Shown here: piece by piece, positions 26,248-39,400 of the stretch
How positions within the stretch are numbered: position 1 is the stretch's first letter
Layout: the number at the start of each line of letters is the position of its first letter
From: Hyperoodon ampullatus
Lineage: Eukaryota > Chordata > Mammalia > Artiodactyla > Ziphiidae
Length of the DNA: 64,000 bases
Direction of reading: 5' to 3'
NCBI GenBank assembly: GCA_949752795.1
Contig: OX457062.1
Span: forward strand, 95,593,777 to 95,657,776
Made by a program: the position numbers and the translations under genes
Notes under the pieces: model-generated
Database searches by the model: none
Told to the model about the DNA's origin: nothing
Seen by the model: the letters and a program-made list of their open reading frames with translations, nothing else

Positions 26248-26301
26248 TTTTTTTTTTTTTGTTTTTTGTTGTTGTTGTTTTTTTTTTTTTTTTTTTTTTT
26301 A
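26248..26301 (-). repeat. A-rich tract in the KMT2A 3'UTR
   Basis: On the plus strand a T run broken by a few G and 'gttgttgttg'. In the transcript it is a ~50-base A-rich stretch. Confidence 0.9.
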
Positions 26302-29300
26302 AATCAAGGGAGCTGCATGGTGCTCACGGCATTGGCCGGGGGTTTGACAGAGGCAAGCGGGGTGGTGGAGTGGATCCCGGCAAAGGAGTCTGGTTGAAAA
26401 CTTTTATGTAGCTGCCAGGGCTTCCCCCTTGATTCTTGTCATTGGTCTAAAAACAGGAGGGGCCGGGCTGGAGGTGGCGGACGGTAATGGAGGGAGCCAA
26501 GGGACCAAGTTCCGGCCAAAGGGTCAGCGCCATGCAGCTATTCTGGTTACACAGTTGTCACTGGCCACCAGGAAATGCAGCCACAACAGGTTCTAGCAGC
26601 AAAGCTGTGAGCTGGCTCTGTCACTGAGAACTGACCAGGTTTGCAGCTGTTACTCCTTAGGGATTCGGGATGCCCCTTAGGGGATTCTTGGGACTGACCC
26701 ACCACAGTTCCTCAGTCTGCACTTTTGTGCGGAGATTCCCTTGGTCACTTTCAAAACAAACTCGGAGGTGTTTTGGAGATAGCTATGCCATTTTTTTTTT
26801 TTTTTTTGCCTTCTTTCCCTCTTGTAGGGAAACCTTAGCTTATTCCCCAAGTTGCTGGCAGGTACGCTGAAATTTGGCAATGGACTCAAGGCTGAGCTCT
26901 AAGAGGAATTCCTCATTTCCGCGGTTGACAGGGAGTGGAAAGGCAAGGCAAACCATCTGCAGCTGGCAGGAGGAGGAGAGCTGGGGGTTCCTCCCCTGGC
27001 CTCAGGGTTTGGGACTGGTAGAAAGAGCTGAGGAGGGGCTCACAGTACAGCACGGCCTAGCAGGGCAGTAACTAGGTCTATTTAGCTGAGTTTCCCCCAC
27101 CCCCGACTGGCCTTTGGGTCTTTCTCAAGGTGAATTCATGACCCATCAGTGCATTAATCATTTCAGTAACAAATGCAGCTTAAGGTATTTTTCTTTAAAA
27201 AAAATAGGAATAAAAGGATTTACAAAAAAACCTCACACAGTGCAATAATAAAGGAAACCAGACACTAGTGGAACCCCTTGGGCCACCGTATCTTGTTCAC
27301 GGGCAAAAGGAGGAAGGGAGGTGAGGTCTGGGTAGAGTGCTTTTCCCCCAGTCCCCTGCTGGCACTTCTCCACGATGACAGGGAGTCTCTGCCTTCCTGG
27401 CCACAGTGCTGGGCTCCTTGCATGACAGTGAAAACAGTGACAATGTTCCAGCAGAGGCACCAAAGTTCTTAATTAAGGTCACGGAAGAACAGGGAGCCCA
27501 GGATGGAAGGCACAGCAGAGCCACGAGTCCCGGGGCAGAGAGCGCTGGGCTGAGTCGTATTGCTTCGCTAGACTTCCTTCCGTAGAAATGGGCTTCTCGA
27601 GGCGAGAAAAGGTGCCTCGCCCTCCACTGGACTACGCTGCTCTGAAACCTTGTAGCTGACAGAGGCAGAGGAGAATCTGCTTTATCGTGAGTGGTCAGAC
27701 TGTGCTTCAGTTTCAACGGGCTGCCCCAAAAGAGGGCACAGGGGAATCCGGGGGGGTCTTTGCAGGCATGAGGACTTGGTGGGCAGAGGGAGAGGGAACG
27801 AGGTGACCTATGAAGCAGATGGTGATGGAAAATGTCAGGTTGCCATTCAGCTTGGTTGCTAACTCTGAAGGAGGAAAGACGAGGGAAGTGTAGGTTCCCA
27901 CCTCTCAGCACTGAGCTGTGCCAGAAAGGAGAGAGACAGGGCAGGAAAGAAGAGGAGAAACTGCTGTGTCGAGATCCTACCGCAGCCTTTTCAGGAGCTT
28001 CGATTTGGGAAGGAGGGGAGTGGCCCGATGGAGTTGGGGGGACCTTCCTTTGCCATTTATTGTCAAAGAGCAAACCCAGGAAACGTTTATGTCAACAGGG
28101 CACAAACAAGCTACACATTAAACAACAAAAAGTACACCTTCCAGGGGGAAGTTGGGCAGGAAAAACCAGACTTTGTGTGTTCAGCTGAATATTTTCTCTA
28201 ACTTCATCCTATGAAAATAAAAAATTATTAAAAACCGATCTTCTTTTAAATTAGGATAATACCGCGGTTTAAAAAATAGCCTTGTCATAAGTGCTTCTCC
28301 CTATGAAGTGCTTCTCATAGAAAAATATACAAAATATATTTACATTTATAAAACCTTAAATAGTAAACTGTAAACAGAACAGAGTAAAATCCAATGACTT
28401 AATTTAACAGGTTCAGGACACTGTCTTGGGGAAAGGAAGAGAAGAAACATTTGATGCTGTTTTGACCACATCCTAGGGAGTAATCAGGGCAGTAGTGTCA
28501 TTTAATTTACTTTATCCATAGATTTTGTGCAGGTGGCAGAGTTCCCTCGATACAAGGTGGTCTAGTCCCCAAGTTTTGGGCCTTAAAATCTGATTAGTGT
28601 TCTGCCTTCAACTGGACACTGACCATTTAAAAATTAAGTCTTCCTATGTCTTAACAAGGGGAAAATAAAGTTATCACGTCCTAGGAATGGGGCCCAGGGG
28701 TTACCCTGGTTGTGATACTCTGGTTGTTGCATGATTCAACTCCTATTTAAATAATCTTCCTCTTCTAAAAAATCATGCTACATATATTTCTTTACAACTC
28801 TCAGTGGAGTTTTATGAAAACGTCTCCAAATTCTGTCTGGTTATGGCCAATGGCTCCTGTCCACTTCCCCACTGGGAGTGCTTACAGGCTCAGGGAACGT
28901 TTTGTAGGCACATCCTATGCCCAACAGGGAGTGTCCTCGAGCAGGGAGTCACTCTCCCCTACCACCCAGAGAGCACGGGAACGCAGTGGGATGCAGAACG
29001 GGGGACGAGAAAAGTGGAGTGAAGAGAAGGAATGAGAGGGAAGCCGCTCCTATTGTCTAGGAAGGTGACTGTCTGAGATAAGGCTCATGGGGGTAACACT
29101 CCCACTTACAGCCCACAGGCTCAACGTCTGGTAATGAACTGGCACAACCCCAAGACAGCCTTTGACACCAAAGGTGCTAAGAAATCCTGTCTCCCAACCA
29201 GAAGGGAACTCTCAAGTGGGAGCACAGTAGGGAAAACCACCAGACCGTCTTTGTTCAACACACGGCTACAGGCTGGGCCCGGCTGGCAACCAACCCCACC

Positions 29301-29712
29301 CGCACTGGGGCTGTGCCTGACCCCTTGCTTACAGTGCTCTGGAAAGGCCAAGGCAAGGATGGCAACTTCTCTCTGAGGAGGTGCTCAGGCCCGATCTCCC
29401 AACGTAACTAACCCTCTATAGGCTCCTTCCAGGCAAGTCTGCTAGGGACCCGTTTCCCGCTTTTTAATGGCACACAATCAGAGGGGTCCCAGCAGAAGGC
29501 CGATCGCAGATCTTTTCTTCGAGACCTCATCTCTCTCCAGGACTATGATCACATGTATAATGTGAATATGGGACCTAAGGGAGCCCAGCCATCACGGAGG
29601 CCCCTCAACTGTGCCCACTCAATCCTGGAACTCCTGGCTGCTGGCAAAGGCCTTCAGCACTGTTTTGGAGGCCCTGGGTCCTAGTGCTCCAACAGTAGGG
29701 AGAAGAGCAGCT

Positions 29713-29988
29713 TTAGTTTAGGAACTTCCGGCATTTCTTGGCACCACAGTTGCAGGGTAGCTTGTTGCTGGCATCCTCAATGGGGAACTTATAGTCGTAA
29801 GTGAGTTCCTCCCCTCGGTAGATTTTGCGCATGGCGAAGATGACAATGTGCTTCTGCCCGTCGATATTGATAACCCGAGAGTAGCAGTTCGGCTCACATG
29901 AGTGATTGATGAAGCGGGCAGCGTTTCCATGCATGGTGGCATCTACCACCTCGGAGTCATCGATCCGGAACATGTAGCAACCGATGCC
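29713..29988 (-). CDS. KMT2A: KMT2A exon 36: C-terminal half of SET and post-SET
   Basis: Begins [18 protein letters not shown] in phase 0. Carries the SET pseudoknot motifs [12 protein letters not shown] and EELTYDY, which bind S-adenosylmethionine and form the active site. The post-SET cysteines are CNCGAKKC. Stop TAA at 29715-29713. Confidence 0.98.
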   Translation of the reverse strand, partial: GIGCYMFRIDDSEVVDATMHGNAARFINHSCEPNCYSRVINIDGQKHIVIFAMRKIYRGEELTYDYKFPIEDASNKLPCNCGAKKCRKFLN

Positions 29989-32900
29989 CTACAGGAAGGA
30001 GAGCAGAGAAGAACCTGTTATTTATTACAGCGCAGGCTTGACAACATTTCCCAACCTTTTTCTGATGTGACCTTAGCCACTGATGAACAGGTTCTTCTGG
30101 TAAAATTTCTGGATTTCTCCCATCTTTCAGGATGCTTCCATGACAAATTCCTAGATTACAGGCACTAGACCAGAGGTTTCTTAATGTCTCCACAGGCAAG
30201 AGAAACCTAAAACTTGTGTCACTAGTTTTTTTTTTTTAGCTGCACCGAGCAGCTTGCGGGATCTTAGTTTCCCGACCAGGGATTGAACCCGGGCCCCTGC
30301 AGTGAAAGCATCGAGTCCTAACCACCGGACCGCCAGGGAATTCCCGTCACTGTGTGCTTGTGATCCTGGGATCCATTCAGACAAACCTTCAAAGAGTATC
30401 TTTGTGTGCTAATCCCGAGAGTGGACTGGGCCCACTACAAATTCAGAGATGTTAAAATGTTAAAAAAAAAAAAAAAAAAGTCTAATTAAAATATACTAAT
30501 TCTTCTGCAATCTAGGGATCATCTTTATAGTTGATGGCCCCTTTCTATAACGAAAGAACTGGAGAATGAAAGTGTGGAACTCACCTTGCTGTCATAGTAC
30601 TTCTCTCGCTTGTCAGTCTGGATGGAACGGATGACGTTGCCAGCGTACTCAATCACCATCTCACCTGCATCGATGTTTCTCTTACAAAAAAGACCCCGGC
30701 CATGGATGGGAGACCTAGGACATAAAGATGGAAAAGACATCAGCCGCAGATTTTGCAAATAAGGTTAAATGTGTGAATACATGAATATATGAATAAAATC
30801 TCCTGGTCTATTAGTTCCCCAGGAGAGACAGAGACTTGGAAAGAATCTGGACCCACCTGATTTGAGTATATTAATCACTCTAACAAACAGCCAAGGATTA
30901 AAGATTTCTCTGTTCCAAAGCCCACCAGAAGTAGCAATACTTTAAAGCTTACTGTGTTAAATTCCTCGTTCAACACAAGGAGTTGCAGGGTCCCAGGACA
31001 TCAGGTTCAATTAGGAATATCGATAAAAACCTCACTTACTGAATGAAGGAGGTCACTCCAGCATTTGATCCACTTTGATTTTGGAAAACTTCATTAGTTT
31101 TCTATAATTCTTTCTACAATTTTAGCCATACCTGTAGACACCAACTGCCTCCTTAGAAGTCTTTTTTAAGTGCCGGAAACGCATGGGCATTGGCAGATCC
31201 ATACTAGTTGCCCTCCTAAAGAGAGACGGTTCGTTATTAATGAATTCTCTTCAGGAAATCATCAGTTTCGAGTCTTGGATCCAAGGTTCCTAGAACGTAT
31301 GACTACACTATTCTGTGTGTTCAATCCCAAGCATAACAAATGCCTTATAAAATTAGGCCTAAAATATAGTATGTTATATATGAAGTCTGTGGTGGTACAT
31401 GCAAAGCTGACAGAGTATACTACAGTTAAAGAAAGTAAAATATACATCTTATAGTTATTTGAATTTCTCCTCTAAAACACATTCCTCTCTCTTTGCCAGC
31501 CAGCTACTGTTTCAACACAAACTCTATTTCAGTCTTCTTAAATGTTATCTGGGAAATTGTGATCTAAGCAAAACTGCAACAGAGGGAAGCAAAGAGTATT
31601 TCTTTTTTTATTTTATTTTAAAATATTTTTTGAAGTATAGTTGATTTACAATGTTGTGTTAGTTTCTGGTGTATAGCAAAGTGATTCAGTTATACGTATA
31701 TTCTTTTTCACATTCTTTTCCTTTATGGTTTATTACAGGATATTGAATATAGTTCCCTGTGCTATATACAGTAGCACCTTGTTGTTTACCTATTTTATAT
31801 ACAGTAGTTTGTACCTGCTAATCCCAAACTCCTAATTTATCCCTATCACCTTTCCCCTTTGGTAACCAAAGTTTGTTTTCTGTGTCTGTGAGTCTGTTTC
31901 TATTTTGTAAATAAGTTCATTTGTATCATATTTTTGATTCCACATATAAGTGATATCATATGGTATTTGTCTTTCTCTGACTCACTTCACTTAGTATGAT
32001 AATCTCTAGGTCCTTCCATGTTGCCGCAAATGGCATTTCATTCGTAAAAAGTATTTCTTATGACCGCTCTCTACTCCAGGCTTACCGAGCTGACTTCAGC
32101 TGTACCTCCTCCTCTTCCTCATCATTGGGGTTGTATTCAGGAGGCTGCCGGTGTTTAGAAGCCAGGAAGTTAAACATGTCAAATGCTGACTTCCTGGGGC
32201 CAAAAGATGAAAATATACTTAGAGAAATACTTTAATAGAACCAGTGAAGGACAGTGTTAACACTGGAAATCTCAAAGGTTAAGTGGGAAAATAATTGTAT
32301 CATTAGATCATAAAATCAAGACCTCAAACTGCTTACGGAAAGGAAGAGAACTTGCCTCAGGTGGACTTCAGCCCTGGCCGAGCCATGAGGGTTCAGTGGA
32401 GGTTCATTGGCCTCCTCTGGTTTGTGGAAACGGAATTTGTAATTCCTACAGTGCTTGGCACCAGAGAGTTGCTCAATCAGGAACACAACTGCATCGTGGA
32501 GAATCCCCAGCATCCTCAAACCGTTCACACCTGCAGGATCAAAGGCACCAGGGTAGTGAGGAGCCCAGCCAACAGGAAGCCGCACAGAACCACAGAAATG
32601 CCTAAGCTAGGGAATCACTCTGCCAGAGGCTGCTCAAGGGCGAATTATACTAAAGACAAGCTAGAAATTAACATTAGATAGCCATTAAAATGATGCAGGT
32701 ACAGATCCACCAATATGGAAAACATTCATGATAATGATAGATTAAGTGAAAAAAGCATGCCACCAAACTATGGACTATTTTCTATGTTCTCTATGTACAC
32801 AGAAATGCTATATGTGTTATTTCATTTCATGGCATAATGACCACACCAGGCAGGAAATGCTAGCTCCATCTCAAGGTAAGTAAACCTGGGCTCACCACCC

Positions 32901-33402
32901 AAGGTCACATAGCTACTGTGACAGGATTTGAACCTTGGTCTGTATAACTCTAACTATGATCCCATTTTTGTTTACAGGTAGTGGAGTAATAAGCTCACAT
33001 GCACACAGGCACCTCACTAAAATTCATAAGGAATGTTAGTGAACCCCTAACACAGAACTCTCTTCCGTGCTGTTACAGTGAGCTTATGAAGAAATACACT
33101 CAATAGCCACTTTGTTTTACTCAGTCTTATTCCATTAATGAGCATTTCTTATTTCATTAAAAAAAAAACATTTATGTAAGTCTGCTGGCATAGATGGTGA
33201 AAGGCTTTCTAAAATGATTGGCTTCAGGATTTCCCTGGTGGTGCAGTGGCTAAGACTCTGCGCTCCCAATGCAGGGGGCCCGGGTTCAATCCCTGTTCAG
33301 GGAACTAGATTCAACATGCATGCCACAACTGAAAGTTTGCATGCCACAACTAAGGAGCCCACGTGCTGTGACTAAGACCCGGCGCAACCAAATAAATAAA
33401 TA

Positions 33403-33436
<34 letters not shown>

Positions 33437-36400
33437 TAAATGATTGGCTTCTTTACTTAAAGGATGGGACATAGTAATAATTGCCATACCTCTTTTTAAG
33501 ACTGGCAAATAGCTAGTTAAATAAATAGTAGTATATCATTTACAATTACTGTTTTTGGTATTAATAGATACCAAAATAATAATAGCATCTATTGTGGACA
33601 AGATATTATTTCATAGGCATAACTGTGTTAAGATCACACATGCAATTCCAACAGACACACAGTTTGTGTTATAAAGCATATTTATAGAGATGTAACCCCA
33701 GTGTAATCTGGGGCCATATGCTATGTCTGGAAGGATATCCGTGTTTCAGTGTTAACAATTACTTCTAGGAGGTGGGACCCCGTCCACCAATTTGTTATTG
33801 TGGTGATTAACTTCTACAAATTTTAAAATTCTACATCTTGTATAATTTTTTAAAAGAGGGGAAAGGTGGGCTTCCCTGGTGGTGCAGTGGTTGAGAGTCC
33901 GCCTGCCGATGCAGGGGGCACGGGTTCATGCCCCGGTCCGGGAAGATCCCACATGCCGTGGAGCGGCTAGGCCCGTGAGCCATGGCTGCTGAGCCTGCGC
34001 GTCCGGAGCCCATGCTCCGCAACGGGAGAGGCCCACGTACCGCCAAAAAAAAAAAAAAAAAAAAAAGAGGGGAAAGTTATTATCAGGTGCCTAATTTCCA
34101 CTTCACTTACAAGAATCTCTAAGGGATATAATTTGGTTTTAGTGACAAGCAGAAAGTTAAGTCTCCAGATAAGCAACATTCTTATGATCACAATCGTTGT
34201 TCCGATTAGAACTCAACCTATAAAAGTATAAAACACAAGTCGACAATATAAGAGCTTGAAGTCATATATAAGACAATGGCAAACATTTTTTTTTTCTATA
34301 CAACACTGACTTTCCCTAAGAATTTCTTCCTAGGAGTTTTAGATTGCTGTGGATTCCTAGGTAGAAAAAGCCATTAAAAAACATACTTAAGTGTATTTTC
34401 ACAAAATTCATTTTAATGTTTAGGCTGAGTGTTCATCTCTAGTGTTCAACCTTCACTGCAGGGCTTACAATGAGATTGGACACTGTGTCAATAATGGGAA
34501 AAGAAAGATGAGTTACACATGGCCCCTGTTCTCAAGGAGCCCTTGGCAGAGGGAGGCAGATATGAACACAAACCTTGCAATGTGAAAGCAACCAGATAAA
34601 GGTATAGTATAAAGTACTACAACAGGGAACAATCTTTTCTCATGTGGGCCATTCACTTGTTCATCCAACAAACATTTACTGAGCACCTACTGTATCTCCC
34701 ACATTCTTTCCATCTCTCCATTGTGCCAGACAGAATCTTGGGAAAACAAAGGTGAACAAGACAGGAAGGTACCCGAGACAGAAAGGTCTCAGATTTTTTT
34801 TTTTTAAATAAATTTATTTATTTATTTTTGGCTGAGTTGGGTCTTTGTTGCTGTGCGTGGGCTTTCTCTAGGAGCGGTGAGCGGGGGCTACTCTTCGTTG
34901 CGGTGCACGGGCTTCTCATTGTGGTGACTTCTCCTGTTGCGGAGCACGGGCTCTAGGGGCATGGGCTGCAGTAGCCGTGGTTCGCGGGCTCTAGGGCACA
35001 GGCTAAGTAGTTGTGGCTCGCGGGCTCTAGAGCGCAGGCTCAGCAGTTGTGGTGCACGGGTTTAGTTGCTCTGCGGCATGTGGGATCTTCCCGGACCAGG
35101 GCTCAAACCCGTGTCCCCTGCGTTGGCAGGAGGATTCTTAACCACTGCGCCACCAGGGAAGCCCAGGTCTCAGCTTTAATGTCACCAGAACCCTTGGACC
35201 CTTACCTAATACCATATATAAAAATTAACTCAAAATGGGTCAAGGACCTAAACGTAAGACCTAAAATTATAAACTCTTAGAAGAAAACATAGGACAAAAT
35301 CTTCATGACACTGAATTTAGCAATGATTTCTCGGATATGACATCAAAAGCACAGGTAACAAAAGAAAAAACAGACAAAGTGGACTTCATGATGATTAAAA
35401 AATTTTGTGCATCGATACTATTAAAAAAAGCTAGTATTGGGCTTCCCTGGTGGCGCAGTGGTTGAGAGTCCGCCTGCCGATGCAGGGGACACGGGTTCGT
35501 GCCCCGGTCCGGGAAGATCCCACATGCCGTGGAGCGGCTGGGCCCGTGAGCCATGGCCGCGGAGCCTGCGCGTCCGGAGCCTGCGCGTCCGGAGCCTGTG
35601 CTCCGCAACGGGAGAGGCCACAACAGTGAGAGGCCCGCGTACCGCAAAAAAAAAAAAAAAAAAAAAAAAAAATCTAGTATTCAGTGATTTCTCTGAATTC
35701 TATCTCAAATCCCTTCAGTCAGGATAATGATCTTAGTTTGGCATATTAGGGTACTTAAATAAATCATGTCAGGTTCATTACTTTATTTTTATTTTTTTAT
35801 TTTTTGCTGCACCGCACAGCTTGTGGGATCTTAGTTCCCCTACAAGGGACTGAACCTGGGCCCTTGGCAGTAAGAACAGAGTCCTAACCACTAGACCGCC
35901 AGGGAATTCCCAGGTTCATTATTTTAATTAATCCTCACAACAAATTTTGAAGGTTGCATTAATATTCCCACTTAAGGAGATTAAGCCTTGAAGAAGTAGA
36001 TTAGCTTGCACCTGAAATAATATTGATAGCAAAAGGGCAGAAATGGGACTTGAACTCAGTTTCTGTCTCCAGAGTTCATGGTTTCTAACCACCATTCCAT
36101 GTGGCAGCAAAAGACATGGATAAATGAAAGCAATCTTTGTGCCGTTGGCGAAAAGGGCTGAGCTACTCAATTTGAGACTGAGAACACTGAGCTCGGGATG
36201 CTGGTTTCCTCCAGGAGCAGAGTCTTACACATATTATCAGTAATCATTTCAGAGTGACTCCTGGGAGAGGCCATGTACAAATTTAATTATAGTTCACCCA
36301 ATGACTGCCACAGTTGGACAGAGCAGGACCTATGAACCATATTTTCCTGCCCCCAAAATATCTCCCTCACCAATCTAAAAAAAACAAAAAAGACACTATC

Positions 36401-39400
36401 CAGAGTAAAAAAGGAGGCAGCCCACAGAATAGGAGAAAATATTTGCAAATCATATATCTGATAAGGGATTAATATCCAGAATACATAGAACTTCTAAAAC
36501 TCAACAACAAAAAAAGCAAACAACCTGATGAAAATATAGACAAAGGACTTTGAATAAACATTTCTGTAAAGAAGATATATAAATGGCCAATAAGCACATG
36601 AAAAGATGCTCAACATCTCAAGTCATTAGAGAAATGTACAGAAAACAATAAGTACTGGTGAGGATGCGGACACATCGGAATTCTTGTGTACCATTGGTGG
36701 GAACGTAAAATGGTACAGCCACTGTAGAAAACAGTATGGTGGTTTCTCAAAACATTAAAAATAGCATCCCCATATGATCCAGCAATTCCACTTCTGGGTA
36801 TATACCCAAAAGAACAGAACGCAAAGTCTTAAAGAGATCTCTGTACACCCATGTTCATAGCAGAATTATTCAAAACAACAAAAATTTGGAAGCAATCCAA
36901 GTGCCCACAGATGGATCAACTGATAAAGTAAATGTGATACATACATACAATGGAATGTTATTCAGCCTGAAAAAGGAAGTAAGTTCTGCAACATGCTACA
37001 GCAAGGATGCACCTTGAGGACATTATGCTGAGTGTACTAAGCCAATCACAAGAGGAGAAACACTGTATGATTCCACTTATATGAGGTACTTAAAATAGTC
37101 ATAAATCACAAAGACAGAAAGAATAATGGTGGTTACCAGAAGCTGGGGGAAGAGGAGAATGGGGAGTCACTGTTTAATGGATATAGAGTTTCAGATTCAC
37201 AAGATGAAAAGTTATGGGGATGGATGGTGGTGCTGGCTGCACAAAAAGGTGGATGTATTTAACACCACTGAGCTGTATACTTAAAAATAATTAAGCTGAG
37301 ATATGGGGATGTATGTATACGTATAGCTGATTCACTTTGTTATACAGCAGAAACTAACACACCACTGTAAAGCAATTATACTCCAATAAAGATGTTAAAA
37401 AAAAATAAAAAGAATAATTAAGACAGTAACTTTTATGTTATGTGTATTTTACCACAATAAAAAATATTCATCTGTAAAAGAAAAAAAACGAATGAAGTAC
37501 TGAGACAATGTTACAGTAGAGAGAAATCTTGAAAGCATCATGTTAAATGAAACAAGCCAGTCACAGAAGGCCACGTATTATATGATTCATTTCTGTAGGA
37601 AATGTACAGAACAGGTACATCCAGAGGGACAGAGAGTAGATTAGTGGCTGCCGGGGGCTGGGGCTGAGCAATGACTGCTAATGGCTATGGGGCTTCTTTT
37701 AGGGACGACGAAAATGTTCTGCAATTACACAGTAGTGATGGCTTACACAGCTCTGTGAATACACTAAGAGCCATCGATTTGTATGCTTTAAATGGGTAAA
37801 CTGTGTAGTGTAAGGTTTATATCTCAATAAAGCTATGAAAAATGATTTTTTTTAAAAAAAGAAGGTTGATTTTTTTTTTTTTTTTTTTTTTTTTTGTGAA
37901 ATCAACCCTGTAGCTTAGACCCACAGGTTACCAGAGGATACTGAGACAGCAGTAAAATGACCGCGGCAGCATTACCTGCAAATGAAAGCTGCTTTAGGCG
38001 GGCGTTTGACCGAGCCTCTTGGACTTTGTCTGTCAATGACTTCCAGGCATCTGTGAGGAAATAAGATAATTCAGTCAAACATCCCTTAACGCCAATGATG
38101 TGAAAAGATCCCCTGCTAGAACAGCTTTTTGTCATTTTCTTAGTTTATTATTATTTTTTTAATTTATTTATTTATTTTTTTTTTGCGGTACGCGGGCCTC
38201 TCACTGTTGTGGCCTCTCGCGTTGCGGAGCACAGGCTCCGGACACGCAGGCTCAGCGGCCATGGCTCACGGGCCCAGCCGCTCCACACCATGTGGGATCT
38301 TCCCGGACCGGGGCACGAACCCGCATCCCCTGCATCGGCAGGCGGACTCTCAACCACTGCGCCACCAGGGAAGCCCAATTTTCTTAGTTTAAATCAGTTC
38401 AGTGAGTAAGAAAGAAGCTGGGAAAGTGACCCACCCAACAGTGCTCCCTTCTGTTACAAAGGATACAGAAGCGGTGAGGAGGTTTCCACCTTCTGAAAAT
38501 GACCCCTGCATCCTCAAAGCACTCACTTCCTCTGAGGGTAGTCCAGGTCCCAAACCTGAATGTGTGGCATTAACTCTACTCCCTGTACTGCTAACCGAAA
38601 CAATACCAGCACTAACGGTTAACCAGGACGGTGGGAAGGAGATCACAACCTATCAGTTCCCTACAATTAAGGGCTGTAACTAGAAAACCTTTACAATCCC
38701 TTCCAGCTCTAACCTAAGAGTCTACGATCTCTTCCTATCTGTTGGATTTTTTCCCACACTCCACACTCAATACATCTTACGCAGAGTGTGTACACTCAAA
38801 CTAGTTATTTTTTTGTTCTCCTTACATGTCTTTTTTTTTTTTTTTTCAGTCACCCAGGCCGGAATCTTCAGAGGCATCCTTTTTTTTTTTTTTTTTTTTT
38901 TGTGGTACGCGGGCCTCTCACTGTTGTGGCCTCTCCCGTTGTGGAGCACAGGCTCCGGACGCGCAGGCTCAGAGGCCATGGCTCACGGGCCCAGCCGCTC
39001 TGCGGCACGTGGGATCTTCCCGGACCGGGGCACGAACCCGTGTCCCCTGCATCGGCAGGCGGACTCTCAACCACTGTGCCACCAGGGAAGCCCCAGAGGC
39101 ATCTTTGAGTCCTCTCTCTCTACCCTCTATATCCAAGCAGTCATGACTGTGTCTGTTCTTCTCTCCTTTCTTCTCCCACTGGAAGTGGGCTTTATTACCT
39201 GACGTCTCTACTGCAGCAATACTCTCACTAGTGGCCTCTTGCCTTCTAGTGTCTCCAATTCCATTTCTCATATGGAGCTGCTCACATAAATGGTACTACT
39301 ACAGCCCTAGCTGAGCAGAGCCTGGGCTGTTGGGCTGGCCTAATTTAATCCACTCACCTTCGATACTTTCCGCACAGATCTGAAAGCCATCGTCACTTGA

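Larger units (their letters stand above)
25070..29712 (-). other. KMT2A: KMT2A 3'UTR (~4.6 kb)
   Basis: Runs from the KMT2A stop to the AATAAA at 25093. Its length agrees with the long human 3'UTR. It contains no SINE or L1, unlike every intron around it, which suggests selection against insertion. A near-pure T block at 26248-26301 (an A-rich tract in the mRNA) and smaller ones at 26096-26112 and 26791-26807 are present. Open frames in 27297-28073 and elsewhere have no family resemblance. Confidence 0.85.

Noticed and set aside
27297..28073. Minus-strand open frame of 258 codons in the KMT2A 3'UTR
   Set aside because: Lies within the mature KMT2A 3'UTR, with low-complexity Ser/Pro composition and no recognised domain.
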